From the NCBI RefSeq assembly GCF_003003775.1, contig NZ_PVWJ01000006.1, positions 1-64,000 on the forward strand: 64,000 nucleotides of DNA, in the 5' to 3' direction. The translations under genes were made by a program, and so were the position numbers. The notes beneath the pieces are model-generated. The model was given only the letters and a program-made list of their open reading frames with translations. It was not told where the DNA came from and did no database searches. Positions 52,358-61,888 of the stretch are shown in pieces. How positions within the stretch are numbered: position 1 is the stretch's first letter; the number at the start of each line of letters is the position of its first letter. The stretch comes from Merismopedia glauca CCAP 1448/3. GTDB lineage: Bacteria > Cyanobacteriota > Cyanobacteriia > Cyanobacteriales > CCAP-1448.

Positions 52358-54274
52358 ATGACCATTACCTCCTCTCTCGATTTTCAAGACGCTTTCGATG
52401 TAGTAGTTGTTGGTGCAGGACATTCTGGCTGCGAAGCCGCCCTAGCTGCTGCGCGCCTGGGTTGTCGTACTCTGATGCTAACCTTAAACTTAGATAAAAT
52501 TGGTTGGCAACCTTGCAATCCGGCGGTGGGAGGACCAGCTAAATCCCAATTAACCCACGAAGTAGATGCTTTGGGGGGAGAAATTGGCAAAATGGCAGAT
52601 CGCACTTACTTGCAAAAACGAGTCCTGAATTCTTCTCGTGGTCCTGCGGTATGGGCGTTGCGGGCGCAGACAGATAAGCGGGAATATAGCGCCGTTATGA
52701 AGGATATTGTCCAAAACCAAGAAAACCTCACCATTCGGGAAGGGATGGTCACAGATTTGGTTTTAGGGGCAAATGATGAAGTTTTAGGCGTACAAACCTA
52801 CTTCGGTGTCAACTTCCAATGTCAAGCTGTAATTCTCACAACTGGGACATTTTTGGGTGGCAGAATTTGGGTTGGGGATAAATCGATGGAAGCCGGACGG
52901 GCGGGGGAATTTGCCGCTACTGGCTTAACTGAAACCCTTCAGCGCTTGGGTTTTGAAACTGGAAGGCTGAAAACTGGAACCCCAGCTAGGGTAGATAAGC
53001 GATCGGTAGATTATACCAAGATGGAACCCCAACCAGGCGATCCAGAAGTACGCTGGTTCAGCTTCGATCCAGAAGTTTGGGTAGAAAAAGAGCAAATGAA
53101 CTGCTATTTAACCCGTACTACTGCTGAAACACACAGATTAATTCGAGAGAATCTGCATCTGTCTCCAGTTTACGGCGGTTGGGTGGATGCCAAAGGTCCT
53201 CGGTACTGTCCTAGTATTGAAGATAAAATTGTCCGGTTTACGGATAAGGAAAGTCACCAAATATTTATTGAACCAGAAGGGCGAGATATTCCTGAGTTGT
53301 ATATTCAAGGTTTTTCGACAGGATTGCCAGAAAATTTGCAACTACAGATGCTCCGCACTCTTCCAGGTCTAGAAAAATGCGCTATGCTACGTCCAGCTTA
53401 TGCGGTAGAATATGATTATCTACCCGCTACCCAGTGTTATCCTACTTTGATGACCAAGAAGATTTATGGGTTATTCTGTGCGGGACAGGTAAATGGAACC
53501 ACTGGGTATGAAGAAGCCGCAGCGCAAGGGATTGTGGCGGGAATTAACGCAGCTAGGTTAGCCAAAGGGAAAGAGGCGATCGTCTTTGCCAGAGAAGAAA
53601 GTTATATCGGGACACTGATTGACGATCTGTGTACCAAAGACTTACGGGAACCATATCGGATGCTAACTAGCAGATCTGAGTATAGACTGTTGCTGCGATC
53701 GGATAATGCTGACAGACGACTCACACCCCTCGGAAGAGAAATTGGGTTAGTCAGCGATCGCCTTTGGAACATCTTCCAAACCAAACAAGAGCAAATCGCT
53801 GCGGAAATCGAACGCCTCCATTCTACCAGAATCAAAGAACGAGACGAACGAGCGCAGCAAATCGCCGCTCATACCCAACAAGCGATCAAAAATTCCATTT
53901 CTCTAGCGGAATTGCTCAAACGTCCAGCAATTCACTATGTAGATCTGGAACTGTATGGCTTGGGTAATCCTGAATCAACCCCCGCAGTCAAAGAAGTTGC
54001 CGAAATTGAAATCAAATATGCAGGATATTTACATCGCCAACAGCAACAAATTGACCAAGTTGCTCGTCAAACTCAGCGTCCCCTACCGCCAGATCTAGAC
54101 TACTGTGCGATTGAAACTCTCTCTAAAGAAGCGAGAGAAAAATTGACACAAGTCAAACCCTTGACTATTGGACAAGCTACGCGCATTGGCGGTGTTAATC
54201 CAGCCGATATCAATGCATTATTGATCTATTTAGAGTTAAACTATCGCAAGTCAATCATGAAGTCAGAGGTATAG
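52358..54274 (+). CDS. mnmG: tRNA uridine-5-carboxymethylaminomethyl enzyme MnmG (GidA)
   Basis: The 638-residue FAD enzyme with MnmE modifies U34 of tRNAs reading NNA/NNG codons. The nucleotide-binding motif [21 protein letters not shown] is complete. It is followed by the GidA signature [34 protein letters not shown], and a C-terminal helical domain. MnmG is highly conserved and full length here. The start ATG at 52358 follows AGGAAC. The stop at 54274 ends a single-gene transcript by appearance; MnmE is not in the window. Confidence 0.96.
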   Translation: MTITSSLDFQDAFDVVVVGAGHSGCEAALAAARLGCRTLMLTLNLDKIGWQPCNPAVGGPAKSQLTHEVDALGGEIGKMADRTYLQKRVLNSSRGPAVWALRAQTDKREYSAVMKDIVQNQENLTIREGMVTDLVLGANDEVLGVQTYFGVNFQCQAVILTTGTFLGGRIWVGDKSMEAGRAGEFAATGLTETLQRLGFETGRLKTGTPARVDKRSVDYTKMEPQPGDPEVRWFSFDPEVWVEKEQMNCYLTRTTAETHRLIRENLHLSPVYGGWVDAKGPRYCPSIEDKIVRFTDKESHQIFIEPEGRDIPELYIQGFSTGLPENLQLQMLRTLPGLEKCAMLRPAYAVEYDYLPATQCYPTLMTKKIYGLFCAGQVNGTTGYEEAAAQGIVAGINAARLAKGKEAIVFAREESYIGTLIDDLCTKDLREPYRMLTSRSEYRLLLRSDNADRRLTPLGREIGLVSDRLWNIFQTKQEQIAAEIERLHSTRIKERDERAQQIAAHTQQAIKNSISLAELLKRPAIHYVDLELYGLGNPESTPAVKEVAEIEIKYAGYLHRQQQQIDQVARQTQRPLPPDLDYCAIETLSKEAREKLTQVKPLTIGQATRIGGVNPADINALLIYLELNYRKSIMKSEV

Positions 54275-54321
54275 ATGCCATCTTTTGACAAGTTCAGGAA
54301 CAACGTTGCGCCTCCACAAGA

Positions 54322-54486
54322 TTAGACCTTTTGCGAAAATCCAGCAAAATCGACTCAGAGTAAGGATTTGAGGATATCTTCAATTAATAATAGCAATCGA
54401 ACTGTCCAATGCTGAAACCGACTCCCAACTCCCAACTGCCGATTCCCGAAATACTAGAAATATCGGACTTTTGCAAGAGGTTTATT
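54322..54486. mobile_element. MITE-like element with CCTCTTGCAAAAG ends
   Basis: The left end TTAGACCTTTTGCGAAAAT and the right end ACTTTTGCAAGAGGTTTA are imperfect inverted repeats. About 130 bp between them have no reading frame of note. An isolated end, AGACCTCTTGCATAAAT, is at 9360-9376. The ends resemble the terminal repeats of IS-derived non-autonomous elements, but no transposase is present. The rest of the 54275-54653 spacer contains no supported gene. Confidence 0.6.
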
Positions 54487-54653
54487 AAAGATGCAATTGT
54501 GGCTGAGGTTGTCACCGCAGATTGCCTCTTTTGTAAATATCCCGTCTGTGGATTGACAGACAGATGGGAGTAAGCAGCAAATAGATGAAGAGCGATCGCC
54601 ATCATATCAGTCGTCATTATTCATAAATTTTTAGAAAATTGAGCAATAGATTT

Positions 54654-55505
54654 ATGTCTCCCGAAAATACGAGAAATCAAGCAGACAATCGAGGTGTTTT
54701 ACCAGATAGTAATGCCCTTGAAGCCCATGCCGATCGCTTAATTGACGATCTATTTGCCGATATTGATAATATTTTGGCAGACGGAACCAAGTTACCCCCT
54801 CAACCTCCAACCCCAGATTATCCTGCCTTAAAATCGGCAGGTGTGCCCCAAGTTACTTTACCCCCAGGAACTTCTACTTCTGGTGAAAATTTGGGACTTC
54901 CCCCTTTGGGGTACTCTCAGACAACTTCACCTCAAGATTGTTTGGGTGGTGGAAGCTACCAAGTACCGACTTTAATACCTAATTTAACCCCAGAAACACC
55001 ACCAAATAGCCCTGAATTAGAGGAAAATATTCAAATCCCTCATCCCAAGGTCGAAGCACCCCCAGTAACTCCCGATAGTTCCCCAGATGAAGAGATTACA
55101 GAGGATGAATATGAGATTCCTGCCCCATCTGCACCTACTAGATCCCCAAATGTAGTAGATAAACTCTTATTTTGGGGTATAGGAGCAACTTTAGTGGGAC
55201 TAGCTGCCTTATTTTTCTTATGGTTAGTCAGTCAGTACCGCTTAAACCTGCTGCGAACGGCTAACGCCACTACTTCTCAAACTGCACCCATTACCAAAGA
55301 GGAAACCGAATTTATCCAGTATATGCAGCGAAGTCTCAAAGCGATCGACCAAAAAGCTACACTAACTCCATCCCAACCGATCGGACAAACATTACCCTCA
55401 ACCTCGAATTTACCAGTCTTAACCCCTGCTTTACCTTCACTAACACCCCCCCCATCTTCTAGTGTTTCTATACCCGTTCCTCCACCCGCAGGTAGCACGC
55501 GATAG
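54654..55505 (+). CDS. Hypothetical single-helix protein, proline-rich
   Basis: Starting at ATG 54654 (a TTG five codons earlier is possible), the product has 283 residues: a disordered acidic N-terminus rich in Pro, one hydrophobic helix in the C-terminal third (LLFWGIGATLVGLAALFFLW) and a Pro/Thr/Ser tail (TPALPSLTPPPSSSVSIPVP). No domain was recognised. The layout fits a membrane-anchored protein with long flexible cytoplasmic and periplasmic arms. Confidence 0.6.
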   Translation: MSPENTRNQADNRGVLPDSNALEAHADRLIDDLFADIDNILADGTKLPPQPPTPDYPALKSAGVPQVTLPPGTSTSGENLGLPPLGYSQTTSPQDCLGGGSYQVPTLIPNLTPETPPNSPELEENIQIPHPKVEAPPVTPDSSPDEEITEDEYEIPAPSAPTRSPNVVDKLLFWGIGATLVGLAALFFLWLVSQYRLNLLRTANATTSQTAPITKEETEFIQYMQRSLKAIDQKATLTPSQPIGQTLPSTSNLPVLTPALPSLTPPPSSSVSIPVPPPAGSTR

Positions 55506-55510
55506 CGGTA

Positions 55511-55658
55511 GTAGAGACGTAAGTACCTGTGCAAAATTAATTTAACATTTTGGTAAATCACGAGTAACGAGTAACGAGTAACGACTGAAGTACATAGACC
55601 ACCTCATGTAAATATACAAATAATTTTGCCTACCTACTTAGCACTACTACGTCTCTAC
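55511..55658 (+). mobile_element. MITE-like element (GAGTAAC heptads) inserted in a GTAGAGACGT palindrome
   Basis: The element at 55520-55640 starts TAAGTACCTGTGCAAAATTA and ends AATTTTGCCTACCTACTTA, with three or four copies of the heptad CGAGTAA inside. It lies between GTAGAGACGT (55511-55520) and ACGTCTCTAC (55649-55658), the two arms of the palindrome found intact at 63058-63085 and 44667-44695. Confidence 0.75.
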
Positions 55659-55669
55659 AGATCGCCCCA

Positions 55670-57472
55670 TCATTTTACAGGTTTAGCAGGTGGTTTTTTG
55701 GCGTTAAAATAAGCTTCCATAACCCTTAAAACCATTGGTGCGGCGATTTTCCCGCCTCCGCCGTCTTTTCCCTCGTGTTCTCCAAAGGCAACGACAACTA
55801 TTTCTGGTTTATCGCTTGGTGCATAACCGCCAAACCAGATATGATTTGCACCTGGAGGGGCTTCAGCAGTGCCACTTTTGCCTGATGCTGGTGGAATAGT
55901 GGGAGAATTGAGGGCTTTTCCCGTACCAGCATTGACTACCGCCCGCAGTCCTTGGCGCAAGACTTTAAGAGTTTCTGGCTTTATATTGAGGGATTTACGC
56001 CATTTACTAACTGGTTCCTTACTTTTGAGCAAGTGAGGTTTGACTAGATAACCCCCATTAGCTGGAACAGAGAACATTACCGCAACTTGGAGAGGACTAG
56101 CCTGTAAAAACCCTTGACCGATAGACATATTAACTGTATCTCCCACACTCCAAGCAAGTTTGAGATTTTTTTGTTTCCAAGTATCATCGGCAACTAAACC
56201 CTTGGATTCTTCGGACTTTAGCTCGATTCCGGTTTTTTTACCAAAGCCGTATTTACGAGTCCAATCAATTAAAGTGGGACCACCTACTCCTTTCCCAATT
56301 TGATAGAAGAAGGTATCGCTACTCCACTGTAATGCACCTGCAAAGCCCAAAGGACCAAATCCAGCACCATTCCAGTCGCGGAAGACTGTTCCCCCAATAT
56401 TTAAAGATCCATAGGTCTGTAAAACGCTTTTTGGGGAAAACTTGCCAGATTCTATGCCAGCAGTCGCGGTAACAATTTTAAAGGTGCTAGCTGGAGGAAA
56501 ACCTCGAAGGGCGCGATTGACGAAGGGATGATCTTTACTTTGCAATTCTTTCCAGATTTTAGGGGAGATTCTCGAAGAAAAGATATTAGGATCGAAACTA
56601 GGACGACTGACTAGGGCTAAAACTTCTCCTGTATTGGGATTTATGGCAACTATTGCCCCCTTCCGATTTCCTAGCGCTGCTTCTGCGGCTTTTTGCACGT
56701 TTAAGTCGATAGTTAATTGTAAATCTTGACCGGGACGCGCACGTTTAGAACCTAAAGCCCGAATTGCTTTTCCTGAACCATCCACCTCGATTTGAAAACC
56801 GCCCCATTCCCCCCGTAATTCCTTCTCAAAGGCAGCTTCGACTCCCATTTGACCAATTACATCACCCAACCGATAGCCTTGCGATCGCAGTTCTCCTAAT
56901 TCTTTATCTGTAATTTCTCCGGTGTAACCTAAAATATGAGCGGCGATGTCTTTATTAGGGTAATTGCGAACAGCTTCGATATCTACTTCCAACCCATCGC
57001 GATCGCTACTCAATTCGGCTAAGGCGGTGATTTGAGCAGGTGTGAGGCTACGGGCGATGGGAACTAGAGTATTAACGTTACGACCTTGTTTATCTATCAG
57101 TTTTTGAATCTCTGCTTCGGGAATCGTCAGAATTTGCGATAGCCTTTGGCGAGTTTGGAACCAATCATCTCGCTTAGCTACTCTGGGCCATAAAAAGACA
57201 GAATGAGATAGACGACTACTAGCTAATAATCTACCTTGGCGATCGAAGATATTGCCTCGAACTGGCAGTTTGGGAATCAGTCTAATTCGGTTACTTTCAG
57301 CTTGTAAATTGTGTTTTTCGGCTTCAGCTAGCTGTAGATATCCCAAGCGCCAGCCAATCCCACCAACCATGACTATACTCAAGAAGGCAAGTAGCGACCA
57401 AGCTTGATAATTTTGTCCAACGGTGCGAATGGCTTTTTTAGCGCGAACTGACGAGGGTTGTACAAGGCTCAT
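55670..57472 (-). CDS. mrdA: Penicillin-binding protein 2 (peptidoglycan transpeptidase, elongation)
   Basis: The 600-residue class B PBP has one N-terminal helix (AWSLLAFLSIVMVGGIGWRL), the dimerisation domain (LPVRGNIFDRQGRLLASSRL), and the transpeptidase with STFK in PPASTFKIVTATAG near residue 329, SSD in ALQWSSDTFFYQIG and KSG in ASGKSGTAEAPPG near 531. This is the elongation-specific PBP2 acting with RodA and MreC. The start is ATG 57472, and the upstream GGAAGAA tract is not coding. Length and motifs are as expected. Confidence 0.93.
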   Translation of the reverse strand: MSLVQPSSVRAKKAIRTVGQNYQAWSLLAFLSIVMVGGIGWRLGYLQLAEAEKHNLQAESNRIRLIPKLPVRGNIFDRQGRLLASSRLSHSVFLWPRVAKRDDWFQTRQRLSQILTIPEAEIQKLIDKQGRNVNTLVPIARSLTPAQITALAELSSDRDGLEVDIEAVRNYPNKDIAAHILGYTGEITDKELGELRSQGYRLGDVIGQMGVEAAFEKELRGEWGGFQIEVDGSGKAIRALGSKRARPGQDLQLTIDLNVQKAAEAALGNRKGAIVAINPNTGEVLALVSRPSFDPNIFSSRISPKIWKELQSKDHPFVNRALRGFPPASTFKIVTATAGIESGKFSPKSVLQTYGSLNIGGTVFRDWNGAGFGPLGFAGALQWSSDTFFYQIGKGVGGPTLIDWTRKYGFGKKTGIELKSEESKGLVADDTWKQKNLKLAWSVGDTVNMSIGQGFLQASPLQVAVMFSVPANGGYLVKPHLLKSKEPVSKWRKSLNIKPETLKVLRQGLRAVVNAGTGKALNSPTIPPASGKSGTAEAPPGANHIWFGGYAPSDKPEIVVVAFGEHEGKDGGGGKIAAPMVLRVMEAYFNAKKPPAKPVK

Positions 57473-57477
57473 AATAA

Positions 57478-57521
57478 GAGGAAGAGGGAAGAAGGAAGAA
57501 GGAAGAAGGAAGAGGGGAAAG
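57478..57521. repeat. GGAAGAA heptad array
   Basis: Tandem GGAAGAA/GGAAGAG units lie directly upstream of the PBP2 start on the complementary strand, within 6 bp of it. The repeat probably displaces or carries the PBP2 ribosome binding site; read on the minus strand it is CTTCTTCC-rich, so it offers no Shine-Dalgarno sequence. Confidence 0.75.
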
Positions 57522-57729
57522 CAAATAGGTAATTTATAGTAATTTTAGTGCTAATGAAGTCCTGCAAAATGGACAAAATGCTCGCCCTACAATAGTTTCA
57601 GAGCGTAGTTTCGTACTTCAATCAATTGAATGCTATATACACAGTAGCTTATTGGGAATGAGGGAATGGGTTTCGGCTTGGCGGTAGCCTTGCCTTTCGA
57701 TAAGCTTAAATAAAAGCTAAAATTTGGTC

Positions 57730-58092
57730 ATGAATAAAAGTTTAATTGGGTTCCATAGATCGGCTATGGGCAACATTTTTGATATTCCAGAAATACTACC
57801 TTCAGAAGAATTGTTTGAGACGATCCTAGCTCAATCAAATATTTTAATAGAAAGGATTATTTCTAGCGGTCAGACGACTCCGTTAGGACAATGGTATGAC
57901 CAAGAAACTGATGAATGGGTCATCTTATTACAAGGAGAAGCAGAACTGAGTTATCGAGATGGTACTCGCTTAACTATGCAAACTGGAGATTATGTTATGA
58001 TTCCGGCTCACCATCAACACCGAGTTGAATATACTAGTAGTAATCCCGTTTGTATTTGGTTAGCTATTCATATCAAACACAGTCATAGTTGA
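57730..58092 (+). CDS. Cupin-domain protein
   Basis: The 120-residue single-cupin protein has QWYDQETDEWVILLQGEAEL and LTMQTGDYVMIPAHHQHRVE, with metal-binding histidines in PAHHQHR. It should fold as a double-stranded beta-helix. The substrate is unknown. The start is ATG 57730; a second ATG at 57772 directly before GNIFDIPEIL is an alternative that gives 106 residues and better fits the family's typical N-terminus. Confidence 0.78.
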   Translation: MNKSLIGFHRSAMGNIFDIPEILPSEELFETILAQSNILIERIISSGQTTPLGQWYDQETDEWVILLQGEAELSYRDGTRLTMQTGDYVMIPAHHQHRVEYTSSNPVCIWLAIHIKHSHS

Positions 58093-58589
58093 AAATACAG
58101 AATTGATTTTTTTAGGCATACTGATAGAGGTTATATATATTTCAGTTCTACCTATTTAAAGATCGATAATTTGAGTTGAAAAGCACTGTATTGATAGCCA
58201 AATATAGATCCAATTCATCAGGATATATACTGAACTGAAATAGCATTAATTTTCCCAGGATCTAAGGAGATCTACGGAAGGCGATCGCTGGTGCTGGGCA
58301 AAACGCAATCGTCACTATAATAAGAGGCAGAAAAGCCAATTATCTCTTATCCAAATAACAATCTAGAGGGTATTTAGAGATTAAGAATTCATACCTATCA
58401 CCTTGCCTAAGATGAACTCTGTCTTTAGGTAGAAGTAATCTCACCAGAAAAAAGGTTTCTTTAAATAAGATATCAATAATGATCTTTCAGCCATCTAAAA
58501 ATATATATTTGTAAAGGTCGGCATAGCCAACCGAGGGAACTTTTATAACTAGTAAACTTCCCTCAAAAATCTTAATTATCATAGAATAG
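58093..58589. other. AT-rich intergenic region before the debranching enzyme gene
   Basis: The 497-bp spacer has AT-rich sequence, GCGATCGC once, and scattered short direct repeats. No reading frame, tRNA or recognised structured RNA was found. It should carry the promoter of the gene starting at 58590. Confidence 0.4.
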
Positions 58590-60584
58590 ATGTCTAATAA
58601 TAATGTAAAATTCGGTAGAAATGTTTGTGGTAACTTAGAAACATCAGCTTCCAGAGAATGGCTAGTCACAAATGGAATTGGGGGTTATGCTTCTGGGACT
58701 ATATCGGGAATTTTAACTCGCCGTTATCATAGTTTATTGGTAGCAAATTTCCCACTCAACTCAGCCAAAACTCTTTTATTAGCCAAAATTGACGAAACTG
58801 CTATTTATAATAACTTTACTTACCCTTTATTTGCCAATCGTTGGCGAGAGGGCAATGTTAGTCCTCATGGTTACGTGCATATTGAAAGCTTTTACTTAGA
58901 TGGCAGTATTCCCGTATGGCAATTTGCTTGTGCAGATGCTTTGTTAGAAAAGCGGGTATGGATGCAACAAGGAGCAAATACTACTTACGTTTACTATAGT
59001 TTGCTCCGTGGTAGTCAACCGCTATTATTAAATCTTAAAGCCTTTGTTAATTATCGCAATCATCACCATTTAACCATCAGTCGCAACTGGAAATTCAGCT
59101 TACAGTCAGTTCCCAAAGGTATGTGCATCAATGCTTACCCTGAAGCTGTACCTTTTTACTTACTGAGCGATCGCGGTAAAACTTTTCCAGTCAATAGTTG
59201 GTACTATCAGTTTGATCTAGCTCTAGAAGAAGAGCAGAGACTAGATCATTACGAAGACCATTTGCACGCCACTACCCTAGAAGTTGTGCTTAATCCAGGC
59301 GAATCATTGACCTATGTGGCTTCTACTCAACCAGATCCTAGTTTAGATGGAAACAACGCCCTCGAACTCAGACAAGCTCAAGATCGAAAAGCGATCGCTT
59401 TCTGGTCAAAAACCAATGTTTCCAGGGTAGGCAAACAAGCACCTGATTGGATCAAGGAATTGGTCTTGGCAGCTAATAGCTTCATTATAGAGCGCTCCTC
59501 TCCTGAAGCGCCGATGGGGAAAACCATTATGGCAGGCTATCACTGCTTTGGCGATTGGGGAAGAGATACGATGATTAGTCTTCCAGGTTTAACCCTAACC
59601 ACTGGAAGACCAGATATCGCTCGTTCGATTTTACAAACTTTTGCCACCTTTGTAGATCGAGGGATGTTACCCAATCACTTGCACGATTTTGATGAAGTGC
59701 CACAATACAATACGGTTGATAGCGCTCTGTGGTATTTTGAAGCCATTCGCCAGTATTACCAAGTTACTGAAGACGAAGATCTGCTCAAAGAGCTATTTCC
59801 CATTTTGGCAGATATAGTAGACTGGCACTGTCGAGGCACTCGCCACAACATTCACCTCGATGGTAGTGATGGCTTGCTCTACGCTGGGGAAGTTGGAGTA
59901 GCATTAACTTGGATGGATGCCAAGGTAGAAGATTGGATTTTTACGCCCAGAATTGGTAAACCCATCGAAATTAACGCCCTTTGGTATAATGCTTTGCGGG
60001 CGATGTCTAAATTTGCGAGATATTTAAACTATCCATACCAAGAGTATGAAGCTCTAGCTGATCGGGTGCAAGCTAGGTTTTCTCGCTTTTGGAACGAAAG
60101 TCAAGGTTATTGCTACGATGTCATCGATACTCCAGAAGGTAACGATCCGTCTCTACGTCCCAATCAAATCTTCGCTGTATCGCTGCCAGAAAGCCCACTA
60201 ACCCCACCGCAACAAAGAAGCGTAGTGAATACTTGTGCCCAGCAGTTACTGACCTCCTACGGCTTGCGATCGCTCAACGTGCAAGATCCTCGCTACCAAG
60301 GTCATTATGAAGGCGATCGCTGGCAACGGGGTAGTGCTTATCATCAAGGAACCGTTTGGGGTTGGTTACTTGGTTCCTTTGTGTTGGCACATTTGCGGGT
60401 TTACGGCAATCCAGCCCAAGCACGTCAATTTCTCTTACCTATGGCACAGAACCTCAGTACTCATGGTTTGGGAAATCTCAGCGAAATATTCGATGGCGAT
60501 CCCCCCTTCACTCCCAGAGGTTGTATGGCTCAAAGCACAACAGTAGCAGAATTTCTGCGGGCTTGGGCAGCTACAGAAGCATGA
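58590..60584 (+). CDS. Glycogen debranching enzyme (amylo-alpha-1,6-glucosidase, GH133)
   Basis: The 664-residue protein has an N-terminal GDE_N domain (REWLVTNGIGGYASGTISGI, LTRRYHSLLVANF) and the catalytic (alpha/alpha)6 barrel with GKTIMAGYHCFGDWGRDTMI, DSALWYFEAIRQYYQVTEDE, YAGEVGVALTWMDAKV and WQRGSAYHQGTVWGWLLGSF. Activity should be release of glucose from alpha-1,6 branches during glycogen use. Length is normal. It lies alone on the plus strand, with a GAAGTCA heptad array starting a few bases after its stop. Confidence 0.93.
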   Translation: MSNNNVKFGRNVCGNLETSASREWLVTNGIGGYASGTISGILTRRYHSLLVANFPLNSAKTLLLAKIDETAIYNNFTYPLFANRWREGNVSPHGYVHIESFYLDGSIPVWQFACADALLEKRVWMQQGANTTYVYYSLLRGSQPLLLNLKAFVNYRNHHHLTISRNWKFSLQSVPKGMCINAYPEAVPFYLLSDRGKTFPVNSWYYQFDLALEEEQRLDHYEDHLHATTLEVVLNPGESLTYVASTQPDPSLDGNNALELRQAQDRKAIAFWSKTNVSRVGKQAPDWIKELVLAANSFIIERSSPEAPMGKTIMAGYHCFGDWGRDTMISLPGLTLTTGRPDIARSILQTFATFVDRGMLPNHLHDFDEVPQYNTVDSALWYFEAIRQYYQVTEDEDLLKELFPILADIVDWHCRGTRHNIHLDGSDGLLYAGEVGVALTWMDAKVEDWIFTPRIGKPIEINALWYNALRAMSKFARYLNYPYQEYEALADRVQARFSRFWNESQGYCYDVIDTPEGNDPSLRPNQIFAVSLPESPLTPPQQRSVVNTCAQQLLTSYGLRSLNVQDPRYQGHYEGDRWQRGSAYHQGTVWGWLLGSFVLAHLRVYGNPAQARQFLLPMAQNLSTHGLGNLSEIFDGDPPFTPRGCMAQSTTVAEFLRAWAATEA

Positions 60585-60589
60585 ATGAA

Positions 60590-60613
60590 GTCAGAAGTCA
60601 GAAGTCAGAAGTA
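60590..60613. repeat. GAAGTCA heptad array
   Basis: Three copies of GAAGTCA and one GAAGTAA follow the stop of the debranching enzyme gene almost directly. The same heptad appears at 29751, 31660, 37986 and 52111. A TTTTGAC heptad pair lies at 60714-60727. Confidence 0.85.
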
Positions 60614-60736
60614 AACTAAGTTTAGTTAGAAAGGTGGGCAAACTGCATGGCAAGCAGTACTTCGCTTATTTCTCATTACTCGAATCCTCTTGCTAAAGCA
60701 AGAGGTAAAACTTTTGACTTTTGACTCTTCCCCAAC

Positions 60737-61822
60737 CTACTCGTCAATTTGCCACACATCTTTAGCAACATCTTCATCAATAATCCGCTTGGGACGTAAA
60801 ATCAAGATTAATTTGCCGATAATGTTGAGTTCTGGAGGTTCGGGAAACCAGCCTAGGCTGACTATTCCCGATCTATCTACTGCTAGATAGCTATTTTCAT
60901 CCCATTCGGTTTGGGCGCGATCTATGACTACTAATAACTCTTCTGATGTGGGTATTTGTAGAGACTGAATCGGTAAATCAGTGGCTTGACAAAGTATGAC
61001 TGCTGGTAATTCAGCTTTCAATAAAACTTGCCATCCTGGTAAACATACCCAACTACCTTGCCACTGAGATTGGATGATCCCAAAACTGCCTGTAGGCTCG
61101 ACAAAAGGTATATCGGCTAATTCGCTAGTTTTTAGGGGGAAAGTCCCCCCTAAAGGAAATATTTGGGGTATTTGCTCCGAAATTTCTAAGCGGTAAACTG
61201 GTAAAATTGGAGCTTGAGCGCGAGGGCTATCTCCTGTATCCATCAGCAATTGTTCGATTTGCTGACGGGCACTTTGGGAATGGGCAAACATTAACCCACG
61301 AGCAATGAGGCGCGATCGCTCTGTCAGGCTACTTTGTTCTTTGGCATAGCGCCAGTATTGGTAAGCCATTGCATCCCCAGGATGATTGGTAAAACCAACG
61401 GGTAGATTAGTGTAACGGGAAAAATCTTTGACGGCTTTGCTGACTTCCCGCGCCCCTTCAGAATCGATGTTTCTAGCTACTAGAAAGTCCGCTACAGCAA
61501 CTCTTTGGGGTTGAGTCAAGATCCGCAATTCATACAGACTATCGCTACCAGTGCGATTGTAGTGCGATCGCGTTGCTTCTGCTGCACCACCTTTAGTCAT
61601 ACTCTCATAAACTTGGGCGGCTACAATGACCTGATTTTGCTGAATTGGCTCAAATCCAGTCTCTTCAAAAATCTGTTGCGCGTTATAACCAGCTTTTTGC
61701 AATCTGGCGCAGGAATTGCCCCATTCTACCCAAGTACCTTCTTTACGCCGTAAAGATAGTAATAAATTGGCTAGTTCTTCTGGAGATTCAGATTCTGAAA
61801 CGGGAGGTGTAAATTCGGTCAT
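60737..61822 (-). CDS. raf1: RuBisCO accumulation factor 1 (Raf1)
   Basis: The 361-residue dimeric chaperone assembles RbcL into octamers. Its N-terminal alpha domain (NLLLSLRRKEGTWVEWGNSC, LQKAGYNAQQIFEETGFEP) is followed by helical sections (VADFLVARNIDSEGAREVSK) and the C-terminal beta domain (IFPLGGTFPLKTSELADIP, VCLPGWQVLLKAELPAVIL). This protein occurs in cyanobacteria and plants that use RuBisCO form IB. RuBisCO genes are not in the window. The start is ATG 61822. Confidence 0.94.
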   Translation of the reverse strand: MTEFTPPVSESESPEELANLLLSLRRKEGTWVEWGNSCARLQKAGYNAQQIFEETGFEPIQQNQVIVAAQVYESMTKGGAAEATRSHYNRTGSDSLYELRILTQPQRVAVADFLVARNIDSEGAREVSKAVKDFSRYTNLPVGFTNHPGDAMAYQYWRYAKEQSSLTERSRLIARGLMFAHSQSARQQIEQLLMDTGDSPRAQAPILPVYRLEISEQIPQIFPLGGTFPLKTSELADIPFVEPTGSFGIIQSQWQGSWVCLPGWQVLLKAELPAVILCQATDLPIQSLQIPTSEELLVVIDRAQTEWDENSYLAVDRSGIVSLGWFPEPPELNIIGKLILILRPKRIIDEDVAKDVWQIDE

Positions 61823-61888
61823 AGGAGCAAATAACTAGCTAGTAAACATCTCAGTGATGCACAAAACCAGTTTAGCGCTTGTTAGGTT

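Noticed and set aside
54384-54617. 77-codon minus-strand frame after mnmG
   Set aside because: It overlaps the MITE-like element at 54322-54486, its composition is repeat-like and there is no ribosome binding site.
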